Part shown: in pieces, positions 1 to 21,891 of the stretch
Numbering within the stretch: the stretch's first letter is position 1
Layout of the letters: each line of letters opens with the position of its first letter
Assembly: GCA_964036045.1 (NCBI GenBank)
Contig: OZ038385.1
Location: forward strand, 36,612,063 to 36,676,062
Reading direction: 5' to 3'
DNA length: 64,000 nt
From: Eutreptiella sp. 'Long Island Sound 2002'
Taxonomy: Eukaryota; Euglenozoa; Euglenophyceae; Eutreptiales; Eutreptiaceae
Notes under the pieces: generated by a model
What the model saw: only the letters and a program-made list of their open reading frames with translations
Database searches by the model: none
Told to the model about the DNA's origin: nothing
Translations under genes and position numbers: made by a program

Positions 1-3000
1 AATGATGTATCACATATCAGCCTTTGCTACGCAGTAATGCACATCAATGATGTATCACATATTCTTTGCTACGCAGCAATGCACATCAATGATGTATCAC
101 ATATCAGCCTTTGCTACGCAGTAATGCACATCAATGATGTATCACATATCAGCCTTTGCTGCGCAGTAATGCACATCAATGATGTATCACATATTAGCCT
201 TTGCTGCACAGTAATGCACATCAATGATGTATCACATATCAGCCTTTGCTACGCAGTAATGCACATCAATGATGTATCACATATCAGCCTTTGCTACGCA
301 GTAATGCACATCAATGATGTATCACATATCAGCCTTTGCTACGCAGTAATGCACATCAATGATGTATCACATATTAGCCTTTTCTACGCAGTAATGCACA
401 TCAATGATGTATCACATATCAGCCTTTGCTACGCAGTAATGCACATCAATGATGTATCACATATCAGCCTTTGCTACGCAGTAATGCACATCAATGATGT
501 ATCACATATCAGCCTTTGCTACGCAGTAATGCACATCAATGATGTATCACATATCAGCCTTTGCTACGCAGTAATGCATATCAATGATGTATCACATATT
601 CTTTGCTGCGCAGTAATGCACATCAATGATGTATCACATAGTAGCCTTTGCTACGCAGCAATGCACATCAATGATGTATCACATATTCTTTGCTGCGCAG
701 TAATGCACATCAATGATGTATCACATATCAGCCTTTGCTACGCAGTAATGCACATCAATGATGTATCACATATTAGCCTTTGCTACGCAGTAATGCACAT
801 CAATGATGTATCACATATCAGCCTTTGCTACGCAGTAATGCACATCAATGATGTATCACATATCAGCCTTTGCTACGCAGTAATGCACATCAATGATGTA
901 TCACATATCAGCCTTTGCTACGCAGTAATGCACATCAATGATGTATCACATATCAGCCTTTGCTACGCAGTAATGCACATCAATGATGTATCACATATTC
1001 TTTGCTACGCAGCAATGCACATCAATGATGTATCACATATCAGCCTTTGCTACGCAGTAATGCACATCAATGATGTATCACATATCAGCCTTTGCTGCGC
1101 AGTAATGCACATCAATGATGTATCACATATTAGCCTTTGTTGCACAGTAATGCACATCAATGATGTATCACATATCAGCCTTTGCTACGCAGTAATGCAC
1201 ATCAATGATGTATCACATATCAGCCTTTGCTACGCAGCAATGCACATCAATGATGTATCACATATCAGCCTTTGCTACGCAGTAATGCACATCAATGATG
1301 TATCACATATCAGCCTTTGCTACGCAGTAATGCACATCAATGATGTATCACATATTAGCCTTTGCTACGCAACAATGCACATCAATGATGTATCACATAT
1401 TCTTTGCTGCGCAGTAATGCACATCAATGATGTATCACATATCAGCCTTTGCTACGCAGTAATGCACATCAATGATGTATCACATATCAGCCTTTGCTAC
1501 GCAGTAATGCACATCAATGATGTATCACATATCAGCCTTTGCTACGCAGTAATGCACATCAATGATGTATCACATATCAGCCTTTGCTACGCAGTAATGC
1601 ACATCAATGATGTATCACATATTAGCCTTTGCTGCGCAGTAATGCACATCAATGATGTATCACATATTAGCCTTTGCTACGCAGTAATGCACATCAATGA
1701 TGTATCACATATCAGCCTTTGCTACGCAGTAATGCACATCAATGATGTATCACATATCAGCCTTTGCTGCGCAGTAATGCACATCAATGATGTATCACAT
1801 ATCAGCCTTTGCTACGCAGTAATGCACATCAATGATGTATCACATATCAGCCTTTGCTACGCAGTAATGCACATCAATGATGTATCACATATCAGCCTTT
1901 GCTACGCAGTAATGCACATCAATGATGTATCACATATTAGCCTTTGCTACGCAGTAATGCACATCAATGATGTATCACATATCAGCCTTTGCTACGCAGT
2001 AATGCACATCAATGATGTATCACATATCAGCCTTTGCTACGCAGTAATGCACATCAATGATGTATCACATATCAGCCTTTGCTACGCAGTAATGCACATC
2101 AATGATGTATCACATATTCTTTGCTGCGCAGTAATGCACATCAATGATGTATCACATATTCTTTGCTGCGCAGTAATGCACATCAATGATGTATCACATA
2201 TCAGCCTTTGCTACGCAGTAATGCACATCAATGATGTATCACATATCAGCCTTTGCTACGCAGTAATGCACATCAATGATGTATCACATATCAGCCTTTG
2301 CTACGCAGTAATGCACATCAATGATGTATCACATATCAGCCTTTGCTACGCAGTAATGCACATCAATGATGTATCACATATTCTTTGCTGCGCAGTAATG
2401 CACATCAATGATGTATCACATATCAGCCTTTGCTACGCAGTAATGCACATCAATGATGTATCACATATCAGCCTTTGCTACGCAGTAATGCACATCAATG
2501 ATGTATCATGTATCAGCCTTTGCTACGCAGTAATGCACATCAATGATGTATCACATATCAGCCTTTGCTACGCAGTAATGCACATCAATGATGTATCACA
2601 TATCAGCCTTTGCTACGCAGTAATGCACATCAATGATGTATCACATATCAGCCTTTGCTACACAGTAATGCACATCAATGATGTATCACATATCAGCCTT
2701 TGCTACGCAGTAATGCACATCAATGATGTATCACATATTAGCCTTTGCTACGCAGCAATGCACATCAATGATGTATCACATATTCTTTGCTGCGCAGTAA
2801 TGCACATCAATGATGTATCACATATCAGCCTTTGCTACGCAGTAATGCACATCAATGATGTATCACATATTAGCCTTTGCTACGCAGTAATGCACATCAA
2901 TGATGTATCACATATCAGCCTTTGCTACGCAGTAATGCACATCAATGATGTATCACATATCAGCCTTTGCTACGCAGTAATGCACATCAATGATGTATCA

Positions 3001-6000
3001 CATATCAGCCTTTGCTACGCAGTAATGCACATCAATGATGTATCACATATCAGCCTTTGCTACGCAGTAATGCACATCAATGATGTATCACATATTCTTT
3101 GCTACGCAGCAATGCACATCAATGATGTATCACATATCAGCCTTTGCTACGCAGTAATGCACATCAATGATGTATCACATATCAGCCTTTGCTGCGCAGT
3201 AATGCACATCAATGATGTATCACATATTAGCCTTTGCTGCACAGTAATGCACATCAATGATGTATCACATATCAGCCTTTGCTACGCAGTAATGCACATC
3301 AATGATGTATCACATATCAGCCTTTGCTACGCAGTAATGCACATCAATGATGTATCACATATCAGCCTTTGCTACGCAGTAATGCACATCAATGATGTAT
3401 CACATATTAGCCTTTTCTACGCAGTAATGCACATCAATGATGTATCACATATCAGCCTTTGCTACGCAGTAATGCACATCAATGATGTATCACATATCAG
3501 CCTTTGCTACGCAGTAATGCACATCAATGATGTATCACATATCAGCCTTTGCTACGCAGTAATGCACATCAATGATGTATCACATATCAGCCTTTGCTAC
3601 GCAGTAATGCACATCAATGATGTATCACATATCAGCCTTTGCTACGCAGTAATGCACATCAATGATGTATCACATAGTAGCCTTTGCTACGCAGCAATGC
3701 ACATCAATGATGTATCACATATTCTTTGCTGCGCAGTAATGCACATCAATGATGTATCACATATCAGCCTTTGCTACGCAGTAATGCAAGTCAATGATGT
3801 ATCACATATCAGCCTTTGCTACGCAGTAATGCACATCAATGATGTATCACATATTCTTTGCAGCGCAGTAATGCACATCAATGATGTATCACATATTAGC
3901 CTTTGCTACGCAGTAATGCACATCAATGATGTATCACATATCAGCCTTTGCTACGCAGTAATGCACATCAATGATGTATCACATATCAGCCTTTGCTACG
4001 CAGTAATGCACATCAATGATGTATCACATATTAGCCTTTGCTACGCAGCAATGCACATCAATGATGTATCACATATTCTTTGCTGCGCAGTAATGCACAT
4101 CAATGATGTATCACATATCAGCCTTTGCTACGCAGTAATGCACATCAATGATGTATCACATATCAGCCTTTGCTACGCAGTAATGCACATCAATGATGTA
4201 TCACATATCAGCCTTTGCTACGCAGTAATGCACATCAATGATGTATCACATATCAGCCTTTGCTACGCAGTAATGCACATCAATGATGTATCACATATCA
4301 GCCTTTGCTGCGCAGTAATGCACATCAATGATGTATCACATATTCTTTGCTGCGCAATAATGCACATCAATGATGTATCACATATTAGCCTTTGCTACGC
4401 AGTAATGCACACCAATGATGTATCACATATCAGCCTTTGCTGCGCAGTAATGCACATCAATGATGTATCACATATCAGCCTTTGCTACGCAGTAATGCAC
4501 ATCAATGATGTATCACATATCAGCCTTTGCTACGCAGTAATGCACATCAATGATGTATCACATATCAGCCTTTGCTACGCAGTAATGCACATCAATGATG
4601 TATCACATATCAGCCTTTGCTACGCAGTAATGCACATCAATGATGTATCACATATCAGCCTTTGCTACGCAGTAATGCACAGCAATGATGTATCACATAT
4701 CAGCCTTTGCTACGCAGTAATGCACATCAATGATGTATCACATATTCTTTGCTACGCAGTAATGCACATCAATGATGTATCACATATCACCCTTTGCTAC
4801 GCAGAAATGCACATCAATGATATATCACATATCAGCCTTTGCTACGCAGTAATGCACATCAATGATGTATCACATATTCTTTGCTGCGCAGTAATGCACA
4901 TCAATGATGTATCACATATTCTTTGCTACGCAGTAATGCACATCAATGATGTATCACATATCAGCTCTTGCTACGCAGTAATGCACATTAATGATGTATC
5001 ACATAGTAGCCTTTGCTACGCAGTAATGCACATCAATGATGTATCACATATTCTTTGCTGCGCAGTAATGCACATCAATGATGTATCACATATCAGCCTT
5101 TGCTACGCAGTAATGCACATCAATGATGTATCACATATTAGCCTTTGCTACGCAGTAATGCACATCAATGATGTATCACATATCAGCCTTTGCTACGCAG
5201 TAATGCACATCAATGATGTATCACATATTCTTTGCAGCGCAGTAATGCACATCAATGATGTATCACATATTAGCCTTTGCTACGCAGTAATGCACATCAA
5301 TGATGTATCACATATCAGCCTTTGCTACGCAGTAATGCACATCAATGATGTATCACATATCAGCCTTTGCTACGCAGTAATGCACATCAATGATGTATCA
5401 CATATCAGCCTTTGCTACGCAGTAATGCACATCAATGATATATCACATATCAGCCTTTGCTACGCAGTAATGCACATCAATGATGTATCACATATCAGCC
5501 TTTGCTACGCAGTAATGCACATCAATGATGTATCACATATCAGCCTTTGCTACGCAGTAATGCACATCAATGATGTATCACATATTAGCCTTTGCTACGC
5601 AGCAATGCACATCAATGATGTATCACATATTCTTTGCTGCGCAGTAATGCACATCAATGATGTATCACATATCAGCCTTTGCTACGCAGTAATGCACATC
5701 AATGATGTATCACATATCAGCCTTTGCTACGCAGTAATGCACATCAATGATATATCACATATCAGCCTTTGCTACGCAGTAATGCACATCAATGATGTAT
5801 CACATATCAGCCTTTGCTACGCAGTAATGCACATCAATGATGTATCACATATCAGCCTTTGCTGCGCAGTAATGCACATCAATGATGTATCACATATTCT
5901 TTGCTGCGCAGTAATGCACATCAATGATGTATCACATATTAGCCTTTGCTACGCAGTAATGCACACCAATGATGTATCACATATCAGCCTTTGCTGCGCA

Positions 6001-9000
6001 GTAATGCACATCAATGATGTATCACATATCAGCCTTTGCTACGCAGTAATGCACATCAATGATGTATCACATATCAGCCTTTGCTACGCAGTAATGCACA
6101 TCAATGATGTATCACATATCAGCCTTTGCTACGCAGTAATGCACATCAATGATGTATCACATATCAGCCTTTGCTACGCAGTAATGCACATCAATGATGT
6201 ATCACATATCAGCCTTTGCTACGCAGTAATGCACAGCAATGATGTATCACATATCAGCCTTTGCTACGCAGTAATGCACATCAATGATGTATCACATATT
6301 CTTTGCTACGCAGTAATGCACATCAATGATGTATCACATATCACCCTTTGCTACGCAGTAATGCACATCAATGATATATCACATATCAGCCTTTGCTACG
6401 CAGTAATGCACATCAATGATGTATCACATATTCTTTGCTGCGCAGTAATGCACATCAATGATGTATCACATATTCTTTGCTACGCAGTAATGCACATCAA
6501 TGATGTATCACATATCAGCCTTTGCTACGCAGTAATGCACATCAATGATGTATCACATATCAGCCTTTGCTACGCAGCAATGCACATCAATGATGTATCA
6601 CATATCAGCCTTTGCTACGCAGTAATGCACATCAATGATGTATCACATATCAGCCTTTGCTGCGCAGTAATGCACATCAATGATGTATCACATATTCTTT
6701 GCTACGCAGTAATGCACATCAATGATGTATCACATATTAGCCTTTGCTACGCAGTAATGCACATCAATGATGTATCACATATCAGCCTTTGCTGCGCAGT
6801 AATGCACATCAATGATATATCACATATTCTTTGCTGCGCAGTAATGCACATCAATGATGTATCACATATTAGCCTTTGCTACGCAGTAATGCACATCAAT
6901 GATGTATCACATATCAGCCTTTGCTTGCAGTAATGCACATCAATGATGTATCACATATCAGCCTTTGCTACGCAGTAATGCACATCAATGATGTATCACA
7001 TATCAGCCTTTGCTACGCAGTAATGCACATCAATGATGTATCACATATCAGCCTTTGCTACGCAGTAATGCACATCAATGATGTATCACATATCAGCCTT
7101 TGCTACGCAGCAATGCACATCAATGATGTATCACATATTCTTTGCTACGCAGTAATGCACATCAATGATGTATCACATATCAGCCTTTGCTACGCAGTAA
7201 TGCACATCAATGATGTATCACATATCAGCCTTTGCTACGCAGTAATGCACATCAATGATGTATCACATATCAGCCTTTGCTACGCAGTAATGCACATCAA
7301 TGATGTATCACATATCAGCCTTTGCTACGCAGTAATGCACATCAATGATGTATCACATATCAGCCCTTGCTACACAGTAATGCACATCAATGATGTATCA
7401 CATATCAGCCTTTGCTGCGCAGTAATGCACATCAATGATGTATCACATATTAGCCTTTGCTACGCAGTAATGCACATCAATGATGTATCACATATTCTTT
7501 GCTGCGCAGTAATGCACATCAATGATGTATCACATATCAGCCTTTGCTACGCAGTAATGCACATCAATGATGTATCACATATCAGCCTTTGCTACGCAGT
7601 AATGCACATCAATGATGTATCACATATCAGCCTTTGCTACGCAGTAATGCACATCAATCATGTATCACATATCAGCCTTTGCTACGCAGTAATGCACATC
7701 AATGATGTATCACATATCAGCCTTTGCTACGCAGTAATGCACATCAATGATGTATCACATATCAGCCTTTGCTACGCAGTAATGCACATCAATGATGTAT
7801 CACATATCAGCCTTTGCTACGCAGTAATGCACATCAATGATATATCACATATTCTTTGCTGCGCAGTAATGCACATCAATGATGTATCACATATCAGCCT
7901 TTGCTACGCAGTAATGCACATCAATGATGTATCACATATCAGCCTTTGCTACGCAGTAATGCACATCAATGATGTATCACATATCAGCCTTTGCTACGCA
8001 GTAATGCACATCAATGATGTATCACATATCAGCCTTTGCTACGCAGCAATGCACATCAATGATGTATCACATATTCTTTGCTACGCAGTAATGCACATCA
8101 ATGATGTATCACATATCAGCCTTTGCTACGCAGTAATGCACATCAATGATGTATCACATATCAGCCTTTGCTACGCAGTAATGCACATCAATGATGTATC
8201 ACATATCAGCCTTTGCTACGCAGTAATGCACATCAATGATGTATCACATATCAGCCTTTGCTACGCAGTAATGCACATCAATGATGTATCACATATCAGC
8301 CCTTGCTACACAGTAATGCACATCAATGATGTATCACATATCAGCCTTTGCTACGTAGTAATGCACATCAATGATGTATCACATATCAGCCTTTGCTACG
8401 CAGTAATGCACATCAATGATGTATCACATATTCTTTGCTACGCAGTAATGCACATCAATGATGTATCACATATCAGCCTTTGCTACGCAGTAATGCACAT
8501 CAATGATGTATCACATATCAGCCTTTGCTACGCAGTAATGCACATCAATGATGTATCACATATCAGCCTTTGCTACGCAGTAATGCACATCAATGATGTA
8601 TCACATATTCTTTGCTGCGCAGTAATGCACATCAATGATGTATCACATATCAGCCTTTGCTACGCAGTAATGCACATCAATGATGTATCACATATCAGCC
8701 TTTGCTACGCAGTAATGCACATCAATGATGTATCACATATCAGCCTTTGCTACGCAGTAATGCACATCAATGATGTATCACATATCAGCCTTTGCTACGC
8801 AGTAATGCACATCAATGATGTATCACATATCAGCCTTTGCTACGCAGTAATGCACATCAATGATGTATCACATATCAGCCTTTGCTACGCAGTAATGCAC
8901 ATCAATGATATATCACATATTCTTTGCTGCGCAGTAATGCACATCAATGATGTATCACATATCAGCCTTTGCTACGCAGTAATGCACATCAATGATGTAT

Positions 9001-12000
9001 CACATATCAGCCTTTGCTACGCAGTAATGCACATCAATGATGTATCACATATCAGCCTTTGCTACGCAGTAATGCACATCAATGATGTATCACATATCAG
9101 CCTTTGCTACGCAGCAATGCACATCAATGATGTATCACATATTCTTTGCTACGCAGTAATGCACATCAATGATGTATCACATATCAGCCTTTGCTACGCA
9201 GTAATGCACATCAATGATGTATCACATATCAGCCTTTGCTACGCAGTAATGCACATCAATGATGTATCACATATCAGCCTTTGCTACGCAGTAATGCACA
9301 TCAATGATGTATCACATATCAGCCTTTGCTACGCAGTAATGCACATCAATGATGTATCACATATCAGCCCTTGCTACACAGTAATGCACATCAATGATGT
9401 ATCACATATCAGCCTTTGCTACGCAGTAATGCACATCAATGATGTATCACATATCAGCCTTTGCTACGCAGTAATGCACATCAATGATGTATCACATATT
9501 CTTTGCTACGCAGTAATGCACATCAATGATGTATCACATATCAGCCTTTGCTACGCAGTAATGCACATCAATGATGTATCACATATCAGCCTTTGCTACG
9601 CAGTAATGCACATCAATGATGTATCACATATCAGCCTTTGCTACGCAGTAATGCACATCAATGATGTATCACATATCAGCCTTTGCTACGCAGTAATGCA
9701 CATCAATGATGTATCACATATCAGCCTTTGCTACGCAGTAATGCACATCAATGATGTATCACATATCAGCCTTTGCTACGCAGTAATGCACATCAATGAT
9801 GTATCACATATCAGCCTTTGCTGCGCAGTAATGCACATCAATGATGTATCACATATCAGCCTTTGCTACGCAGTAATGCACATCAATGATGTATCACATA
9901 TCAGCCTTTGCTACGCAGTAATGCACATCAATGATGTATCACATATTCTTTGCTGCGCAGTAATGCACATCAATGATGTATCACATATCAGCCTTTGCTA
10001 CGCAGTAATGCACATCAATGATGTATCACATATCAGCCTTTGCTACGCAGTAATGCACATCAATGATGTATCACATATTCTTTGCTACGCAGTAATGCAC
10101 ATCAATGATGTATCACATATTCTTTGCTGCGCAGTAATGCACATCAATGATGTATCACATATCAGCCTTTGCTGCACAGTAATGCACATCAATGATGTAT
10201 CACATATCAGCCTTTGCTACGCAGTAATGCACATCAATGATGTATCACATATCAGCCTTTGCTACGCAGTAATGCGCATCAATGATGTATCACATATTAG
10301 CCTTTGCTACGCAGTAATGCACATCAATGATGTATCACATATCAGCCTTTGCTACGCAGCAATGCACATCAATGATGTATCACATATCAGCCTTTGCTAC
10401 GCAGTAATGCACATCAATGATGTATCACATATTCTTTGCTGCGCAGTAATGCACATCAATGATGTATCACATATCAGCCTTTGCTACGCAGTAATGCACA
10501 TCAATGATGTATCACATATCAGCCTTTGCTACGCAGTAATGCACATCAATGATGTATCACATATCAGCCTTTGCTACGCAGTAATGCACATCAATGATGT
10601 ATCACATATCAGCCCTTGCTACACAGTAATGCACATCAATGATGTATCACATATCAGCCTTTGCTACGCAGTAATGCACATCAATGATGTATCACATATC
10701 AGCCTTTGCTACGCAGTAATGCACATCAATGATGTATCACATATTCTTTGCTACGCAGTAATGCACATCAATGATGTATCACATATCAGCCTTTGCTACG
10801 CAGTAATGCACATCAATGATGTATCACATATCAGCCTTTGCTACGCAGTAATGCACATCAATGATGTATCACATATCAGCCTTTGCTACGCAGTAATGCA
10901 CATCAATGATGTATCACATATCAGCCTTTGCTACGCAGTAATGCACATCAATGATGTATCACATATCAGCCTTTGCTACGCAGTAATGCACATCAATGAT
11001 GTATCACATATCAGCCTTTGCTACGCAGTAATGCACATCAATGATGTATCACATATCAGCCTTTGCTGCGCAGTAATGCACATCAATGATGTATCACATA
11101 TCAGCCTTTGCTACGCAGTAATGCACATCAATGATGTATCACATATCAGCCTTTGCTACGCAGTAATGCACATCAATGATGTATCACATATTCTTTGCTG
11201 CGCAGTAATGCACATCAATGATGTATCACATATCAGCCTTTGCTACGCAGTAATGCACATCAATGATGTATCACATATCAGCCTTTGCTGCGCAGTAATG
11301 CACATCAATGATGTATCACATATCAGCCTTTGCTACGCAGTAATGCACATCAATGATGTATCACATATCAGCCTTTGCTACGCAGTAATGCGCATCAATG
11401 ATGTATCACATATTAGCCTTTGCTACGCAGTAATGCACATCAATGATGTATCACATATCAGCCTTTGCTACGCAGCAATGCACATCAATGATGTATCACA
11501 TATTCTTTGCTGCGCAGTAATGCACATCAATGATGTATCACATATCAGCCTTTGCTACGCAGTAATGCACATCAATGATGTATCACATATCAGCCTTTGC
11601 TACGCAGTAATGCACATCAATGATGTATCACATATCAGCCTTTGCTACGCAGTAATGCACATCAATGATGTATTACATATCAGCCTTTGCTACGCAGTAA
11701 TGCACATCAATGATGTATCACATATCAGCCTTTGCTACGCAGTAATGCACATCAATGATGTATCACATATCAGCCTTTGCTACGCAGTAATGCACATCAA
11801 TGATGTATCACATATCAGCCTTTGCTACGCAGTAATGCACATCAATGATGTATCACATATTCTTTGCTACGCAGTAATGCACATCAATGATGTATCACAT
11901 ATCAGCCTTTGCTACGCAGTAATGCACATCAATGATGTATCACATATCAGCCTTTGCTGCGCAGTAATGCACATCAATGATGTATCACATATCAGCCTTT

Positions 12001-15000
12001 GCTACGCAGTAATGCACATCAATGATGTATCACATATCAGCCTTTGCTACGCAGTAATGCACATCAATGATGTATCACATATCAGCCTTTGCTACGCAGT
12101 AATGCACATCAATGATGTATCACATATTCTTTGCTGCGCAGTAATGCACATCAATGATGTATCACATATCAGCCTTTGCTACGCAGTAATGCACATCAAT
12201 GATGTATCACATATCAGCCTTTGCTGCGCAGTAATGCACATCAATGATGTATCACATATCAGCCTTTGCTACGCAGTAATGCACATCAATGATGTATCAC
12301 ATATCAGCCTTTGCTACGCAGTAATGCGCATCAATGATGTATCACATATTAGCCTTTGCTACGCAGTAATGCACATCAATGATGTATCACATATCAGCCT
12401 TTGCTACGCAGCAATGCACATCAATGATGTATCACATATTCTTTGCTGCGCAGTAATGCACATCAATGATGTATCACATATCAGCCTTTGCTACGCAGTA
12501 ATGCACATCAATGATGTATCACATATCAGCCTTTGCTACGCAGTAATGCACATCAATGATGTATCACATATCAGCCTTTGCTACGCAGTAATGCACATCA
12601 ATGATGTATCACATATCAGCCCTTGCTACACAGTAATGCACATCAATGATGTATCACATATCAGCCTTTGCTACGCAGTAATGCACATCAATGATGTATC
12701 ACATATCAGCCTTTGCTACGCAGTAATGCACATCAATGATGTATCACATATTCTTTGCTACGCAGTAATGCACATCAATGATGTATCACATATCAGCCTT
12801 TGCTACGCAGTAATGCACATCAATGATGTATCACATATCAGCCTTTGCTACGCAGTAATGAACATCAATGATGTATCACATATCAGCCTTTGCTACGCAG
12901 TAATGCACATCAATGATGTATCACATATCAGCCTTTGCTACGCAGTAATGCACATCAATGATGTATCACATATCAGCCTTTGCTACGCAGTAATGCACAT
13001 CAATGATGTATCACATATCAGCCTTTGCTACGCAGTAATGCACATCAATGATGTATCACATATCAGCCTTTGCTGCGCAGTAATGCACATCAATGATGTA
13101 TCACATATCAGCCTTTGCTACGCAGTAATGCACATCAATGATGTATCACATATCAGCCTTTGCTACGCAGTAATGCACATCAATGATGTATCACATATTC
13201 TTTGCTGCGCAGTAATGCACATCAATGATGTATCACATATCAGCCTTTGCTACGCAGTAATGCACATCAATGATGTATCACATATCAGCCTTTGCTGCGC
13301 AGTAATGCACATCAATGATGTATCACATATCAGCCTTTGCTACGCAGTAATGCACATCAATGATGTATCACATATCAGCCTTTGCTACGCAGTAATGCGC
13401 ATCAATGATGTATCACATATTAGCCTTTGCTACGCAGTAATGCACATCAATGATGTATCACATATCAGCCTTTGCTACGCAGCAATGCACATCAATGATG
13501 TATCACATATTCTTTGCTGCGCAGTAATGCACATCAATGATGTATCACATATCAGCCTTTGCTACGCAGTAATGCACATCAATGATGTATCACATATCAG
13601 CCTTTGCTACGCAGTAATGCACATCAATGATGTATCACATATCAGCCTTTGCTACGCAGTAATGCACATCAATGATGTATTACATATCAGCCTTTGCTAC
13701 GCAGTAATGCACATCAATGATGTATCACATATCAGCCTTTGCTGCGCAGTAATGCACATCAATGATGTATCACATATCAGCCTTTGCTACGCAGTAATGC
13801 ACATCAATGATGTATCACATATCAGCCTTTGCTACGCAGTAATGCACATCAATGATGTATCACATATTCTTTGCTACGCAGTAATGCACATCAATGATGT
13901 ATCACATATCAGCCTTTGCTACGCAGTAATGCACATCAATGATGTATCACATATCAGCCTTTGCTGCGCAGTAATGCACATCAATGATGTATCACATATC
14001 AGCCTTTGCTACGCAGTAATGCACATCAATGATGTATCACATATCAGCCTTTGCTACGCAGTAATGCACATCAATGATGTATCACATATCAGCCTTTGCT
14101 ACGCAGTAATGCACATCAATGATGTATCACATATTCTTTGCTGCGCAGTAATGCACATCAATGACCTATCACATATCAGCCTTTGCTACGCAGTAATGCA
14201 CATCAATGATGTATCACATATCAGCCTTTGCTGCGCAGTAATGCACATCAATGATGTATCACATATCAGCCTTTGCTACGCAGTAATGCACATCAATGAT
14301 GTATCACATATCAGCCTTTGCTACGCAGTAATGCACATCAATGATGTATCACATATCAGCCTTTGCTACGCAGTAATGCACATCAATGATGTATCACATA
14401 TCAGCCTTTGCTACGCAGTAATGCACATCAATGATGTATCACATATCAGCCTTTGCTACGCAGCAATGCACATCAATGATGTATCACATATTCTTTGCTG
14501 CGCAGTAATGCACATCAATGATGTATCACATATCAGCCTTTGCTACGCAGTAATGCACATCAATGATGTATCACATATCAGCCTTTGCTACGCAGTAATG
14601 CACATCAATGATGTATCACATATCAGCCTTTGCTACGCAGTAATGCACATCAATGATGTATCACATATTAGCCTTTGCTACGCAGTAATGCACATCAATG
14701 ATGTATCACATATCAGCCTTTGCTACGCAGTAATGCACATCAATGATGTATCACATATCAGCCTTTGCTACGCAGTAATGCACATCAATGATGTATCACA
14801 TATCAGCCTTTGCTACGCAGTAATGCACATCAATGATGTATCACATATTAGCCTTTGCTACGCAGTAATGCACATCAATGATGTATCACATATCAGCCTT
14901 TGCTACGCAGTAATGCACATCAATGATGTATTACATATCAGCCTTTGCTACGCAGTAATGCACATCAATGATGTATCACATATCAGCCTTTGCTGCGCAG

Positions 15001-15341
15001 TAATGCACATCAATGATGTATCACATATCAGCCTTTGCTACGCAGTAATGCACATCAATGATGTATCACATATCAGCCTTTGCTGCGCAGTAATGCACAT
15101 CAATGATGTATCACATATCAGCCTTTGCTACGCAGTAATGCACATCAATGATGTATCACATATTCTTTGCTACGCAGTAATGCACATCAATGATGTATCA
15201 CATATTAGCCTTTGCTACGCAGTAATGCACATCAATGATGTATCACATATTAGCCTTTGCTACGCAGTAATGCACATCAATGATGTATCACATATTCTTT
15301 GCTACGCAGTAATGCACATCAATGATGTATCACATATCAGC
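1..15341. repeat. 45/42-bp tandem satellite array (about 340 units)
   Basis: The stretch is a near-uninterrupted tandem array. The main 45-bp unit starts atgcacatcaatgatgta and ends tttgctacgcagta; a recurrent 42-bp form has tattctttgc in place of tatcagcctttgc. Both lengths are multiples of three, and one plus-strand frame stays open (peptide unit MHINDVSHISLCYAV) over the whole array except for a one-base deletion near 6,923, which splits it into ORFs 37-6933 and 6921-15833. The other five frames hit a stop in each consensus unit. Variants recur in blocks: the LFYAV variant near 377 and 3,413, a cacaccaatg variant near 4,409 and 5,963, and a cccttgctacacag variant near 7,363, 8,299, 9,367, 10,612 and 12,619. 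This shows higher-order units of roughly 0.9-3 kb. The array runs off the left edge and stops sharply at 15,341. I see no signal peptide, promoter or splice evidence that it is translated; satellite DNA is the safer reading. Confidence 0.97.
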
Positions 15342-15537
15342 GGTCGCATGCTCGCTCCATGCACCATGTTCGTGCATGGTGATGCTACTGCCGCCCCGAG
15401 GGGGGGGGTGGGGGCAATTGGCGACTGTCCACTGGCGGGGGGCGTTGCGCAGGCCGAGGGGGGTCTGGGTAATCTCCTGGCGGCCTGGGCATGCAGCAGG
15501 AGCGAGGCCAACTGTGATGCATTCCCCTGCTGCTCAG
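15342..15537. other. Short gap between satellite and first recognised cyclase exon
   Basis: This 196-bp stretch is not repetitive apart from a G-rich run near 15,401-15,415. It ends in a pyrimidine-rich acceptor (tgctgctcag at 15,528-15,537). It could be the 3' end of a cyclase intron that begins before or within the satellite. I see no recognisable coding sequence in it. Confidence 0.5.
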
Positions 15538-21320
<5,783 letters not shown>

Positions 21321-21645
21321 GCAGCGGGAGCGATGCACCGGTGCACAGAGCACTCGGGTGACCTCAGAGTCAACTCCGAAATGAACTGGACAGACATGCG
21401 CGGCCAGAGATACGCTGCAAACAACAATACTGGACTCGCTCTGCGTCGGTCGAGCAGCTGCCGTCGGTTACCAATAATTCTTGTCAGCTTCGAGCACCAT
21501 CAATTATTCATCAACTGCCGTCCACGAAATGCAATCGCCGTCAGTCAACCGGCGCCCCGCAGGTAGTATTGAATAGGCGTGTAGCAATCGAAAGGAACAA
21601 ACTCCCTCCTGACGAGCTGCGCAGGTCAAAAGATCGTACATATAC
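21321..21645. other. Cyclase 3' flank
   Basis: Non-repetitive sequence between the cyclase stop codon and the (CATA)n tract. It presumably holds the 3' UTR. No canonical AATAAA was found; a short TATTGAATAGG lies near 21,567. No gene seen. Confidence 0.5.
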
Positions 21646-21891
21646 CATACATACATACATACATACATACATACATACATACATACATACCTACCTACAT
21701 ACATACATACATACATACATACATACATACATACATACATACATACATACATACATACATACATACATACATACATACATACATACATACATACATACAT
21801 ACATACATACATACATACATACATACATACATACATACATACATACATACATACATACATACATACATACATACATACATACATACATACA

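Noticed and set aside
1-15341. Satellite as a CRISPR array
   Set aside because: Units are contiguous and near-identical, with no unique spacers and no cas genes, in an intron-bearing genome.
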